Source: Planctomycetota bacterium
GTDB taxonomy: Bacteria; Planctomycetota; UBA1135; UBA2386
Length of the DNA: 40,866 nucleotides
Assembly: GCA_020848735.1 (NCBI GenBank)
Contig: JADLHO010000055.1
Location: 1 to 40,866, forward strand
Direction: 5' to 3'
A program made the position numbers and the translations under genes. The stretch's first letter is position 1, and every line of letters begins with the position of its first letter. The notes beneath the pieces were generated by a model. The model ran no database searches, had not been told where the DNA came from, and saw nothing but the letters and a program-made list of their open reading frames with translations. Shown piece by piece: positions 1-8,094 of the stretch.

Positions 1-897
1 GAGCCGCACGTCGTTCGGATCCCCATACGCGAACGCGTCGAGATCGCGACCGCGGGTCACCATCGCCGTGCGCGCCATGTCGATGTAGCGCTGCCCGTCC
101 TCTTGCGTGAGCTCGCGGATCGCGAGCGGCCTGCGCTCGATCTCGACGCGGAGATCGGGACGCGCGTGCTTCAGCGGCCCGTCGCGGAAGACGATCGCCG
201 CGCCCGGGTCCTTCGCATGCGTGCGACTCGGCCCACCGGGCAGGGGCGCGATCTCGATCTCCAGGTCCATGTCCTCGAAGAACTTCTCGGCCAGCGGCCC
301 ACGCAGGCCCAGCGCGCGGCAGCGGCGGATCAGGAAGCTCGCGTCGCTCTCGCTGCCGCGCATGCGGTCGATCCACTCCCGGAGCTCGAGGCTGAGTTCG
401 TCGAGACCGATGGTCTCCGCGAAGAGCGCGAAGATCGGCAGCCGCGACTCGATCGCCTCGGGCGCGCGCAGCTCATCCCAGAGCAGCCGCAGGTGCTGCG
501 GCCAACGCTCGGCGAGCCAATACGCCATCTGCTGGAAGAACGAGTATTGGATCGGCGTGCCCGCGATCCCGCTGTCGCGGAGCGCCTCGGCGTGACGCCT
601 CAGGTCCTTGCGGCGTTCGAATCCCGCGAGCGCGCGCTCGACCCCCTCGAGCAGCTCCGGCGAGTCCGGATAGGCGCGCATGAAGCAGAGCGTCTCGTGC
701 AGTTCGAGGACGTCCTCGGCACTGCGGAGGTCGACGCCCTCGAGCGCGTGCACGAGCTCGAGCTTGTCCTTCGCCAATCCAGGTCCGAACCCGTGGGCAA
801 GCTGCTGTAGGCGAGAGAGAGTATCGCGGCCCCTGTCACCTCGTTTCCGGCGAGCTCGACGAGGACCCTGGTGACGTGAAGTGGACGGCTTGCTCAT
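1..897 (-). CDS. Conserved-looking hypothetical protein, C-terminus cut by the window edge
   Basis: This reading frame is open from an ATG at 897 to the left edge of the window (299 codons, no stop), so the C-terminus is missing. The N-terminus is strongly basic (MSKPSTSRHQGPRRARRKR). It is followed by about 200 residues rich in charged, helix-forming sequence, with stretches such as LELVHALEGVDLRSAEDVLE and YWLAERWPQHLRLLWDELRA. The last 60 residues look like the start of a second, mixed alpha/beta domain (PDLRVEIERRPLAIRELT, then DGQRYIDMARTAMVTRGRDL). There is no signal peptide or membrane segment, so it is probably cytoplasmic. I do not recognise the family. The amino-acid composition is natural and no other frame here reads like protein, which supports it as real. 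Several genes upstream are also on the minus strand, but 242 bases separate it from the peptidase gene, so it may have its own promoter. Confidence 0.75.
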   Translation of the reverse strand, partial: MSKPSTSRHQGPRRARRKRGDRGRDTLSRLQQLAHGFGPGLAKDKLELVHALEGVDLRSAEDVLELHETLCFMRAYPDSPELLEGVERALAGFERRKDLRRHAEALRDSGIAGTPIQYSFFQQMAYWLAERWPQHLRLLWDELRAPEAIESRLPIFALFAETIGLDELSLELREWIDRMRGSESDASFLIRRCRALGLRGPLAEKFFEDMDLEIEIAPLPGGPSRTHAKDPGAAIVFRDGPLKHARPDLRVEIERRPLAIRELTQEDGQRYIDMARTAMVTRGRDLDAFAYGDPNDVRL

Positions 898-1138
898 GGT
901 TCGCGCGAAGAAGGTCGGGAAAGGCAATCGTCGCGCTCTGAACCGCGACTCGCGCCGGCAGGGTGCCTGGAATGCCGGCGGAGTATCGGTGTTTCGCCAC
1001 TCGCTTTCGCCGGCAGCGCCGGACGAGCTCGTCGTCCGATCGAGCGCCGACGGATCGACCGCCGCGCGGCGGGCGCTGCACCGGCTCCGCCACTCCTCCC
1101 GCGCGCAACGGTCGACAATGGCGGCGTCGCGATGCGGC

Positions 1139-2527
1139 TCACCTGTCGCCTGCGCCCCCTCCATCCGAACAGCGCAACGCCGGATCCCCCAGCAACACGA
1201 ACTTCATCCCCTGGAAGAAGACGCTCGGCGGATACCAGTCGGCGGTCGGGACGAGTTCGGCGAGGCGCTCGCGCGCGTGGTATTCGCTGACGGCGTTGGC
1301 CCAATGGTCGCCGAGCCGGGCCTTGGGTTCGCGCTGGGTCGACTCGCAGAAGGCGTCGAGCAGACTGAGCGCGCAGGGCTGGGCCCCGGTGTCGCAGCCG
1401 ATCCAGGCGACGGCGCCACCGTCGGATTCGCGCAGGCTGCGCTCGGCGATGCTCGTCTGGTCGAAGGGCGCCGCCTGGCGGCAGGCGGGCGGCGGCGGCG
1501 GTGCGGCGAAGACCTCGCCCGCATTGGTGCCGCGGTGCGTCGCGCCGTCGACGTCGAGGTAGGCCTCATACGGTGGCTGCGGGCCGATCACCGCGGTGCT
1601 GCAGCCGATGGAGAACACGACGGGCAACGCCGCGAAGTTCGTCTGGCGCAGGAGGCTCGCGTCGCGCAGCGAACGGTCGAAGCCGCCGGGATCGCCGTGG
1701 CCGGAGTGGAAGACGAACGCGGGTCCGCGCGCGACGAGCTCCGCGATGTGCGGGTCGCGCGGCGCCCTGTCGCCGCCGTCGTAGCAACGCAGGACCTCGC
1801 CGTGGGCCGCGAACGCCTCGGCATGACGGTCGAGGCGCGCGCGCACGTCGATCCAACCGTCGCAATGCACGAACACGGCCCGCGGTGCGCGGTCCGCGGG
1901 CGCCAGGGTCGCCTGCGCCACGCGATGGCGCTCGGCGAGCAGCGTCTTGCGCGCGATGCGCGCCGTCTCCTCGACGCTACGCACCGGCCAGCGTCCGACC
2001 GCGAGCTCCGCGCGGTAGTCGACCTGATCGAGGTCGATGGGCCCCTCCTTGTTCTTCTCGCCGCGGACCTCGCCGAAGTAGCGCGCGTGGTGGCCGTCGC
2101 GCGCGGCATTCCAGTCCTCGAAGCTGCCATCCCGCTCCGCGACGTCCGCGTAGTAGTGATCGGAGGGATAGAACGCGTGGTCGAAGGCCGGCTCGGTGAC
2201 CCGATCGAGCACCATGAAACGCACGGGCACGACCCCGACGTCGCCGACGAGGAGCACGTAGCGCGCACCCTCCCGCCAGCGCGCATGGAGGCGTCGCTTC
2301 ACGCGCTCCGCGTCGTCGACACCCGTCTCCGACCCCAGCAGTTCCTCCAGCACCTCGACGTGCACCGTCCGCTCCGCACGGCGATGCGCGAGCCAGGCAT
2401 CGAGGCCCGGGAGGAAGGCGCGGGGCGTCACGACGACCATCGCCGGCTCCGCTGCCTGGGGAGGCGCGGCAGACGCAAGGACGGCGAGAAGGGCCTGGAG
2501 AAGGGCGACGGGCATGATGCGGAGCAT
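1139..2527 (-). CDS. Secreted gingipain-like cysteine peptidase (family C25)
   Basis: The 462-residue protein begins with a hydrophobic signal peptide (about residues 1-26, ending near PPQAAEPA) and then reads as a single C25-type catalytic region. Seen in the sequence: a Rossmann-like segment YVLLVGDVGVVP (90-101), an aspartate/tyrosine-rich segment PSDHYYADV (121-129), the GHG triplet holding the likely catalytic histidine (H277) and SIGCSTA with the likely catalytic cysteine (C309). In gingipains these two form the catalytic dyad of an arginine- or lysine-specific endopeptidase. Specificity cannot be read here. It lacks the long adhesin and sorting domains of true gingipains, so it is probably a small secreted peptidase. 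A second in-frame ATG (MPVALLQ) lies four codons downstream. The gene is divergent from the DUF5658 gene, with very little space between the two starts. Confidence 0.85.
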   Translation of the reverse strand: MLRIMPVALLQALLAVLASAAPPQAAEPAMVVVTPRAFLPGLDAWLAHRRAERTVHVEVLEELLGSETGVDDAERVKRRLHARWREGARYVLLVGDVGVVPVRFMVLDRVTEPAFDHAFYPSDHYYADVAERDGSFEDWNAARDGHHARYFGEVRGEKNKEGPIDLDQVDYRAELAVGRWPVRSVEETARIARKTLLAERHRVAQATLAPADRAPRAVFVHCDGWIDVRARLDRHAEAFAAHGEVLRCYDGGDRAPRDPHIAELVARGPAFVFHSGHGDPGGFDRSLRDASLLRQTNFAALPVVFSIGCSTAVIGPQPPYEAYLDVDGATHRGTNAGEVFAAPPPPPACRQAAPFDQTSIAERSLRESDGGAVAWIGCDTGAQPCALSLLDAFCESTQREPKARLGDHWANAVSEYHARERLAELVPTADWYPPSVFFQGMKFVLLGDPALRCSDGGGAGDR

Positions 2528-2606
2528 GCCGGGCGCGGCACTCGCCGTCTCGCCGTGGGACGCGAAGCCTCGACACGCATCCGTACCCCGCCCACCATGC
2601 GCGCCC

Positions 2607-3053
2607 GTGACCGAGACCGAGGAACGCCGCGGCGGACCCGACCGACGACGCCGGCCGACGCCGATGCTGTCGCGTCATTGGCTGCGCGGTCGCCGCCGCG
2701 CCGGCCGGCGCGGTGGCGAACGGGACGACATCTACGTCGATCGCTATTCGCGCTTCGAGTGGCTCTGCGTGCTCGGTCTGCTCGCCCTGACCCTGACCGA
2801 CTGGCTCTGGACCTGGGCGCACCTGACGCGCGGCGTCGAGGAGGCCAATCCGCTGATGCGTTGGGCCTTCGTCGAGGGCGGCGTCCTCGGCTTCTCCGCG
2901 TTGAAGGTCGGCACGACCCTGCTCGCGCTCTTCGTGTTGCTGCTCCACGCGCGCTTCCGCGTGACACGCCGCCTGCTGCCGCTCGCGCTCCTCGTGTATG
3001 CGGTCCTGTTGGGCGTGCACGCCGCGACGGAGTTCGCGATCCCGAGCGCGTGA
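2607..3053 (+). CDS. DUF5658 family small integral membrane protein
   Basis: The protein starts with a basic, arginine-rich cytoplasmic segment (ERRGGPDRRRRPTP) and continues with DRYSRFEWL, followed by three hydrophobic helices. This is the layout of DUF5658 proteins, including the ANPLM motif after the first helix and a conserved lysine at the start of the second (FSALKVGTTLLALF). Function is unknown for the family. The start is uncertain: the frame is open upstream to 2514, which would overlap the divergent peptidase gene, whereas a GTG at 2607 gives the family's usual N-terminus and leaves 80 bases for promoters. A later ATG at about 2664 (MLSRHWLRG) is also possible. It converges on the cytochrome c lipoprotein gene. 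Confidence 0.8.
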   Translation: MTETEERRGGPDRRRRPTPMLSRHWLRGRRRAGRRGGERDDIYVDRYSRFEWLCVLGLLALTLTDWLWTWAHLTRGVEEANPLMRWAFVEGGVLGFSALKVGTTLLALFVLLLHARFRVTRRLLPLALLVYAVLLGVHAATEFAIPSA

Positions 3054-3122
3054 TCGGATCGCGCGGCCCCGACCCGCCCTCGCGAGGATGCCCTCGGCGT
3101 TCGCAGGCCCGGCACTCGTCGA

Positions 3123-6100
3123 TCAGCGCAGGGAGCGCAGATAGGCGAGGAGATCGCGCAGCTCCGCGCGCGAGAGCACGTGCGACGCGAGGTCCGGCAT
3201 CGCCGGCGGATAGCCGGGGGTGATCGTCGCGGCGGGCCGCACGACCGACTCGAGGATCTGCGCGGGGTCCGCGCGCGTCGCGAGGCCGTCGAGCTTCGGT
3301 CCCACGGTGCCGCCGACGCCCTTGATCGCGTGACAGCGCAGGCACGAGACATCGGCGCGCGTCTCGAAGAGGCGGCGCCCGCGCGCGACGTCACCGCCCA
3401 CCAACGTCGTGCGCCAGGGCGCGAGCGGATCGTCGTCGCGCGGGGCGAAGCGCGCCCGTGCCCGGTCCGCGAGCGCTCGATCGGCGCAGCTCGCCGCGGC
3501 GTCCAGCACGTCGAGATGGAGCTCGGCCGGCAGGCGCTCGAGACCGTCGAAGCAGCGCGCGAGCAGCTCCGCCCCGCCGACGCCCGGCAGTCGCGCCGCG
3601 GCGGCGATCGCCGCCTGGCGCACCGCGATCGACTCCGAGTCCGCGAAGACCATGGCCTGCAGCCGTGCCGCGGACGGTTCGTGCGCCGCGAGCGGCAGGA
3701 CCTCGAGGGCCGCGAGCCGGAGCGGTTCGTCGGACGACTGCAGCGCCGACTCGAGCAATGCCGACAGCGCGGTCGGTTCGAAGCGCGCGAGCGCGTGCAA
3801 CGCTGCGGCGCGGACCTGGGCACCGCGTGATCCGTCGCCGGCGAGTGCCGTCAACGCCGGGACTGCCTCGCGCAGTTCGAGGCGGACGATCGCGCTCACG
3901 AGCGCGGCGACCACGGCCTCGACGCCGTCGGCCGCGAGCGCCGCGAGCGCCGGACGCAGCGCGACGCGCGCGGGCTCGGCGTCGCGAGGCACGACGACGC
4001 GCCAGGCGCCCGTCACCGCGTCGACGGCATCGGGGTCAGCCCATTGCGCCAGCGCCGCGAGCGCGCGCACGCGGTCGTCGACGGCGAAGCGCGGATCGCC
4101 CGCCAGCTCGGCCAACGCCTCGGCGTCACCGTTGCGGCCGAGATGCAGCGCGGTCGCGATGGCCCGCGTGCGGCACTCGTCGTCGAGCGACGTGGAGGTG
4201 ACGCGCGACGCCAGAGCCGGCGCAGCTCCCGCGATCGACGCATCGTGGATCGCGCGCGCGGCTTCGATGCGCACGGGTTTGGCGGCGTCGTCGAGGAACG
4301 CGGTGATCGCGGCATCGCCGCGGCGCCGCAACGCGAGCACGGCCGCGCGGCGCACGGCGACGTCTTCGTCGAGTGCGAGCGCCGCGAGGTCCGGCGCCGT
4401 CATCGACTGCCGCATCGCCTCGACACCGGCATGCGTGAGGAACGCATCGGCGTCGCGGTTGCGGCCGAGCATGGCGAGCACGCGGCTGCTCTGCCGCACC
4501 GCACGCAGCCGCCCGAGCGCGATCGCCGCCGCGAAGGCCTCGCGTGGATAGCCCTCGGTGCACATCACGCCGAGCCGTTCCTCGGCGCGCGCGATGCCGA
4601 GTTCGCCGCAGAGCCGTGCGGCGAGCACCCGGAGCTCCGTGTCGGGGTCGTCGAGCGCGGCGACGATCGGCGACGTCTCGGCGCGCGCGCGACGTGCGGC
4701 GACGCCGAGACCGAAGAGCGCGTGCAGGCGGGGCAGACGCGGTGCCGTGCTCGCGAGCACGCGCGCCAGGGCCTTCGCCCCCTCGGGCCCACGCGCGGCG
4801 AGCTGGAGATGCGCACGCAGACGGATGCGGGAGTCGGCATGGGCGAGCAGCTCCGCGAGTTCGTCGAGCGGACGGCCCGCGAGACCCTCGCGCAGGAGAC
4901 GGCCCAGCTCCGCGACCTCGGCCGTCGCGATCGTCTCCGGCTCGTAGACGCGATGGATGCGGCCGCGATCCGGCGGCCCCCAGCCCGACACCCAATCGAG
5001 GATCCAGAGCGCGCCATCGGGGCCGAAGGCGAGATCGGTCGGCCAGAGTCCCCACGCGACACGCCGCGTGTCGGTCACGCCGAAGCCCGCACCCCGCGGC
5101 TCGAGCCCGAAGGACACCACGCCACCGGGGAAGTCGCAGACGAAGAACCGGCCCTTCGCCGAGGGCGAGAAGCCGACGCCGGGGTGGAACGCGAGACCTG
5201 CCGGACCTTGTGCGGCGAAGCCCGACGACGGGAGGACACCGTCCTGCCCGCCACGCCAGAGCGCGTCCTTCACCCAGGGCCCGAAGCCTTCGGCGTGTTG
5301 ATAGCCGAAGCGCCAGCCGTAGTCGCCACCGTCGACGACGTAGAGCACACGCGTGGGATCGTCGCCTGCCGTGTCGTTGTCGACGGTGAAGAGGTTGCCG
5401 AGCTCGTCGAACGCGAGCTCCTGCGGATTGCGGAGGCCGTGCGCGAAGACCTCGAGCGCGCTGCCGTCGGGCTCGCAGCGCAGGACCAGGCCGGTATCGG
5501 GCAGCTCGATCCCGACGCCTTCGCGCGTCACGAGGTGCACGCCGCGATCGCCGATGCTGAACCAGAGCCGACCGTCGGGCCCCATCGTGAGTCCGTGCAG
5601 GTCGTGGCCGCTCACGCCGATGTGCACGCCGAAGCCGTCGGCGAGGGACTCGCGCTCCGTCGCGACGTCGCGTGCGAGACCGCCGGGAAAGCGCCAGAGA
5701 TCGGGGATGCAGGCGAACCAGAGGTCTTCGCCGAACGCGAGCACACCGGCGGCGGTGCCCGCCGCGGGATCGCGGAACTCCTCGGCGAAGACCGTCGAGC
5801 GATCCGCCACTCCATCGTGATCATCGTCGACGACCAGCCGCACGAGTTCGCTGTCGGCGAGCAGGACGACCGGGAAGTCCTCGAACGCGCGCAACAGGAA
5901 CGCCCGGCGCTCCGCGACGGTGCGGAACGACAGGTCGTCGGCCAACCACGCGGGCTGCTGCGTGATGTCGAAGACCGAGCGCAGGTAGCGATGCGTCTCG
6001 GCCACCCACACGCGCCCGCGGTCGTCGACGTCGAACGCGACCGGGTTCTTCAGCAGGGGTTCGGCGGCAAAGGGTCTCGCGACGAGATCCGCCGCGAGCA

Positions 6101-6275
6101 CCAGTCCGGAAGGGACCTGCAGCGGTTCGGACGCGGGCGCGCTCGTCCACCTCGGCTGCGGCTGCGCCGGACCGGAACGCGATCCCGCGGGCGCCACATC
6201 GCGCGAGCACGCGACCAGAAGGAGGGAAGGCAGTCCGCCGAGCACCGCGTGCGCGTAGGAGATGGACGACGGCAT
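3123..6275 (-). CDS. PVC-type membrane-bound dehydrogenase with HEAT repeats and C-terminal cytochrome c
   Basis: The 1050-residue protein has a lipoprotein signal (lipobox LLVAC, C23), so it is probably anchored to a membrane on the periplasmic side. Residues of about 50-440 form a beta-propeller of the planctomycete/verrucomicrobial dehydrogenase type, with GRVWVAETHRYLR, GLTMGPDGRLWFSIGDRG, GLRNPQELAFDELGNLFTVDND and GPDGALWILDWVSGWG. Residues of about 450-930 are alanine-rich alpha-helical repeats of HEAT type. The C-terminal domain carries one heme c site, CLRCH (C978, C981, H982), with a likely methionine ligand near M1026. The family architecture matches the N-terminal, HEAT and heme-binding domains common in PVC bacteria. 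A role in oxidising sugars or polysaccharide breakdown products and passing electrons to the heme is an inference from the fold. It is divergent from the PQQ-type sugar dehydrogenase, which has a related propeller. Confidence 0.9.
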   Translation of the reverse strand: MPSSISYAHAVLGGLPSLLLVACSRDVAPAGSRSGPAQPQPRWTSAPASEPLQVPSGLVLAADLVARPFAAEPLLKNPVAFDVDDRGRVWVAETHRYLRSVFDITQQPAWLADDLSFRTVAERRAFLLRAFEDFPVVLLADSELVRLVVDDDHDGVADRSTVFAEEFRDPAAGTAAGVLAFGEDLWFACIPDLWRFPGGLARDVATERESLADGFGVHIGVSGHDLHGLTMGPDGRLWFSIGDRGVHLVTREGVGIELPDTGLVLRCEPDGSALEVFAHGLRNPQELAFDELGNLFTVDNDTAGDDPTRVLYVVDGGDYGWRFGYQHAEGFGPWVKDALWRGGQDGVLPSSGFAAQGPAGLAFHPGVGFSPSAKGRFFVCDFPGGVVSFGLEPRGAGFGVTDTRRVAWGLWPTDLAFGPDGALWILDWVSGWGPPDRGRIHRVYEPETIATAEVAELGRLLREGLAGRPLDELAELLAHADSRIRLRAHLQLAARGPEGAKALARVLASTAPRLPRLHALFGLGVAARRARAETSPIVAALDDPDTELRVLAARLCGELGIARAEERLGVMCTEGYPREAFAAAIALGRLRAVRQSSRVLAMLGRNRDADAFLTHAGVEAMRQSMTAPDLAALALDEDVAVRRAAVLALRRRGDAAITAFLDDAAKPVRIEAARAIHDASIAGAAPALASRVTSTSLDDECRTRAIATALHLGRNGDAEALAELAGDPRFAVDDRVRALAALAQWADPDAVDAVTGAWRVVVPRDAEPARVALRPALAALAADGVEAVVAALVSAIVRLELREAVPALTALAGDGSRGAQVRAAALHALARFEPTALSALLESALQSSDEPLRLAALEVLPLAAHEPSAARLQAMVFADSESIAVRQAAIAAAARLPGVGGAELLARCFDGLERLPAELHLDVLDAAASCADRALADRARARFAPRDDDPLAPWRTTLVGGDVARGRRLFETRADVSCLRCHAIKGVGGTVGPKLDGLATRADPAQILESVVRPAATITPGYPPAMPDLASHVLSRAELRDLLAYLRSLR

Positions 6276-6447
6276 GGCTCGCGATTCTTGCGCGCCGTCA
6301 TCGTCGGGACCACCGCAGGTCCGAATCGGTCGACCGCACGATGCAATGCAGCGTGTCGAGGATCTCGGACAGGATCTCCCGCGGAGCCCCGCTTTGGTTC
6401 AGACTTCCTTGCCACCCCGCTCCACCCGCTCGTTGCCCTCCGCCACC

Positions 6448-8001
6448 ATGACGAGTTCCCTGCTCCGCGCCGCAGGCGCCAGCGCCCTCGCGGTCCTGTC
6501 GTTGTCGACCGCGTCATCCGCCCAGACCCAGCTGACCACCGTGCCCGTGGCCTCGGGCTTCGCGTCACCGCTCTATGCCACCGCTGCGCCCGGCGATCGC
6601 GAGCGCATCTACGTCGTCGAACAATCGAGCGGACTCATCCGCATCGTCCGCAACGGCGCGATCCAGGCGACGCCCTTCATCAACGTCCGCGCGCGGATCC
6701 TCACGGGCGGCGAACGCGGCCTGCTCGGTCTCGCGTTCCACCCGGACTTCCAGAACAACCGCTACTTCTACGTCAACTACACGCGCGCCGGCGACGGCGC
6801 GACGATGATCGAGCGCTTCACGGCGACGAACGCCGACGTCGCCTCGATCGGCACGGGGTTCCCGATCTTCGGCCCGATCGCGCAGCCGTTCTCGAACCAC
6901 AACGGCGGCAACATCCAGTTCGGACCCGACGGTTATCTCTACGTCGGCATGGGTGACGGCGGCTCCGGCGGCGATCCCTCGTGCAACGCGCAGAATCGCC
7001 TGAGCCTGCTCGGGAAGATGCTGCGGCTCGACGTCGACCACCCGACCAACCGCATCCCGGCGACGAATCCCTTCGTCGGCAACACGGCCTACCGCGGCGA
7101 GATCTGGTCGCTGGGTCTGCGCAATCCCTGGCGCTGGAGCTTCGACCGCAGCACGGGTGATCTCTGGATCGCCGACGTCGGTCAGAACGTGATCGAAGAG
7201 GTCAACTTCACGCCGGCCTCGAGCACGGGCGGCGAGAACTACGGCTGGAAGGTGATGGAGGGCAACGCGTGCTACTCCGTCGCGTCGTGCGCGAACTACG
7301 TGGTCGCGTGCAACAACGCCGCGCTGCAGCGTCCCGTGTGGACCTACAACCACGGCGCCGAGTGCTCGATCACCGGCGGCTACCGCTACCGCGGCTGCGC
7401 GATCCCCGACCTCGACGGCTGGTACTTCTGCGCCGACTACTGCTCGGGCCGCATCTGGTCGCTGCGCTTCAACGGCACGGCCGTCACGCAGGTCGTCGAC
7501 CGCACGGCCGAACTCGATCCGGCGGGCACGCCGACGATCACGACGATCACCTCGTTCGGCGAGGACTGGGACGGCGAGCTCCTGATCGTGAGCGGCGGCG
7601 GCACCGTGTGGAAGGTCGTGCCGCGCTCCGGCTCGCCCGCCGTCGATCTCGGCTTCGGCACCCAGGGCAGCAACGGCCTGATCCCGCGCCTCGAGGTCTG
7701 CGGACTGCTCAGCGCCGGCAACAGCGCCGAGTGCTGGCTGCGCCAGGCGCCGGCGGGCGCACCCGTCGCGATCCTCTTCGCCGACCAGAACAACCCGACG
7801 GCCGTCGGCTCGTTCGGGACCGTCGTGCCGTGGCCGACCGACTTCGCCTTCTACTTCACCACGAACGGCCTCGGCGAGACCAACTTCGTGATGCCCGGCG
7901 GCTTGCCCTCGGCGACCCTCTACGCCCAGTGGGTGGTGACGGATCTCGCGACGGCGAGCGGCGTCGCGCTCTCGAACGCCGTGTCGATCACCTGGCCGTG
8001 A
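6448..8001 (+). CDS. Secreted PQQ-dependent sugar dehydrogenase-like protein (GSDH/HHIP family)
   Basis: The 517-residue protein has a signal peptide (about 1-26, cleavage after SSA) and a six-bladed propeller of the soluble glucose dehydrogenase family. Diagnostic segments are GLLGLAFHPDF (91-101), the NHNGGNIQFGPDG loop with the likely catalytic histidine (H151), YLYVGMGDGG, GLRNPWRWSFD (223-233) and GENYGWKVMEG. Extra cysteines at about 275-332 probably form disulfides. Such enzymes oxidise aldose sugars with PQQ; the real substrate is unknown, and many HHIP-like relatives are not glucose dehydrogenases. Residues of about 400-517 form a separate beta-rich tail ending in LSNAVSITWP. Related tails occur on the subtilase at 14672 and the FG-GAP protein at 28179. 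The ATG at 6448 is chosen because it begins the signal peptide; the frame is open further upstream but overlaps the divergent gene. A TTCAGACT element lies about 42 bases before the start. Confidence 0.9.
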   Translation: MTSSLLRAAGASALAVLSLSTASSAQTQLTTVPVASGFASPLYATAAPGDRERIYVVEQSSGLIRIVRNGAIQATPFINVRARILTGGERGLLGLAFHPDFQNNRYFYVNYTRAGDGATMIERFTATNADVASIGTGFPIFGPIAQPFSNHNGGNIQFGPDGYLYVGMGDGGSGGDPSCNAQNRLSLLGKMLRLDVDHPTNRIPATNPFVGNTAYRGEIWSLGLRNPWRWSFDRSTGDLWIADVGQNVIEEVNFTPASSTGGENYGWKVMEGNACYSVASCANYVVACNNAALQRPVWTYNHGAECSITGGYRYRGCAIPDLDGWYFCADYCSGRIWSLRFNGTAVTQVVDRTAELDPAGTPTITTITSFGEDWDGELLIVSGGGTVWKVVPRSGSPAVDLGFGTQGSNGLIPRLEVCGLLSAGNSAECWLRQAPAGAPVAILFADQNNPTAVGSFGTVVPWPTDFAFYFTTNGLGETNFVMPGGLPSATLYAQWVVTDLATASGVALSNAVSITWP

Positions 8002-8036
8002 ACCGCTGAGAGCCCGAGAGAGGATCCATGGTGCGG

Positions 8037-8072
8037 GCTCGCGGATGCTGGCTGGTGGCCGCATCCGCGGGC
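8037..8072. terminator. Hairpin between convergent genes, possible bidirectional terminator
   Basis: Two arms, 8037-8048 and 8061-8072, pair over 12 base pairs with one G-U wobble around a 12-base loop; the inner nine pairs are perfect. The hairpin sits just after the sugar dehydrogenase stop and just after the stop of the convergent 4Fe-4S gene. No uridine tract follows on either side, so intrinsic termination is not certain. Confidence 0.45.
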
Positions 8073-8094
8073 GCGCATCCGGATGGGCGGCGCG

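Noticed and set aside
3051-3123. Weak inverted repeats between the DUF5658 gene and the cytochrome gene as a terminator
   Set aside because: Only a six-base match (TGATCG/CGATCA) that includes stop-codon bases is present, too weak to call.
881-3223. Long plus-strand open frame of 780 codons
   Set aside because: It lies antisense to the C25 peptidase and cytochrome genes and is rich in arginine, alanine and glutamate without domain signals. High GC content leaves such frames open.
4044-6956. Plus-strand open frame of 970 codons
   Set aside because: It is antisense to the PVC-type dehydrogenase, which has a signal, propeller motifs and a heme site. The overlapping frame has none.
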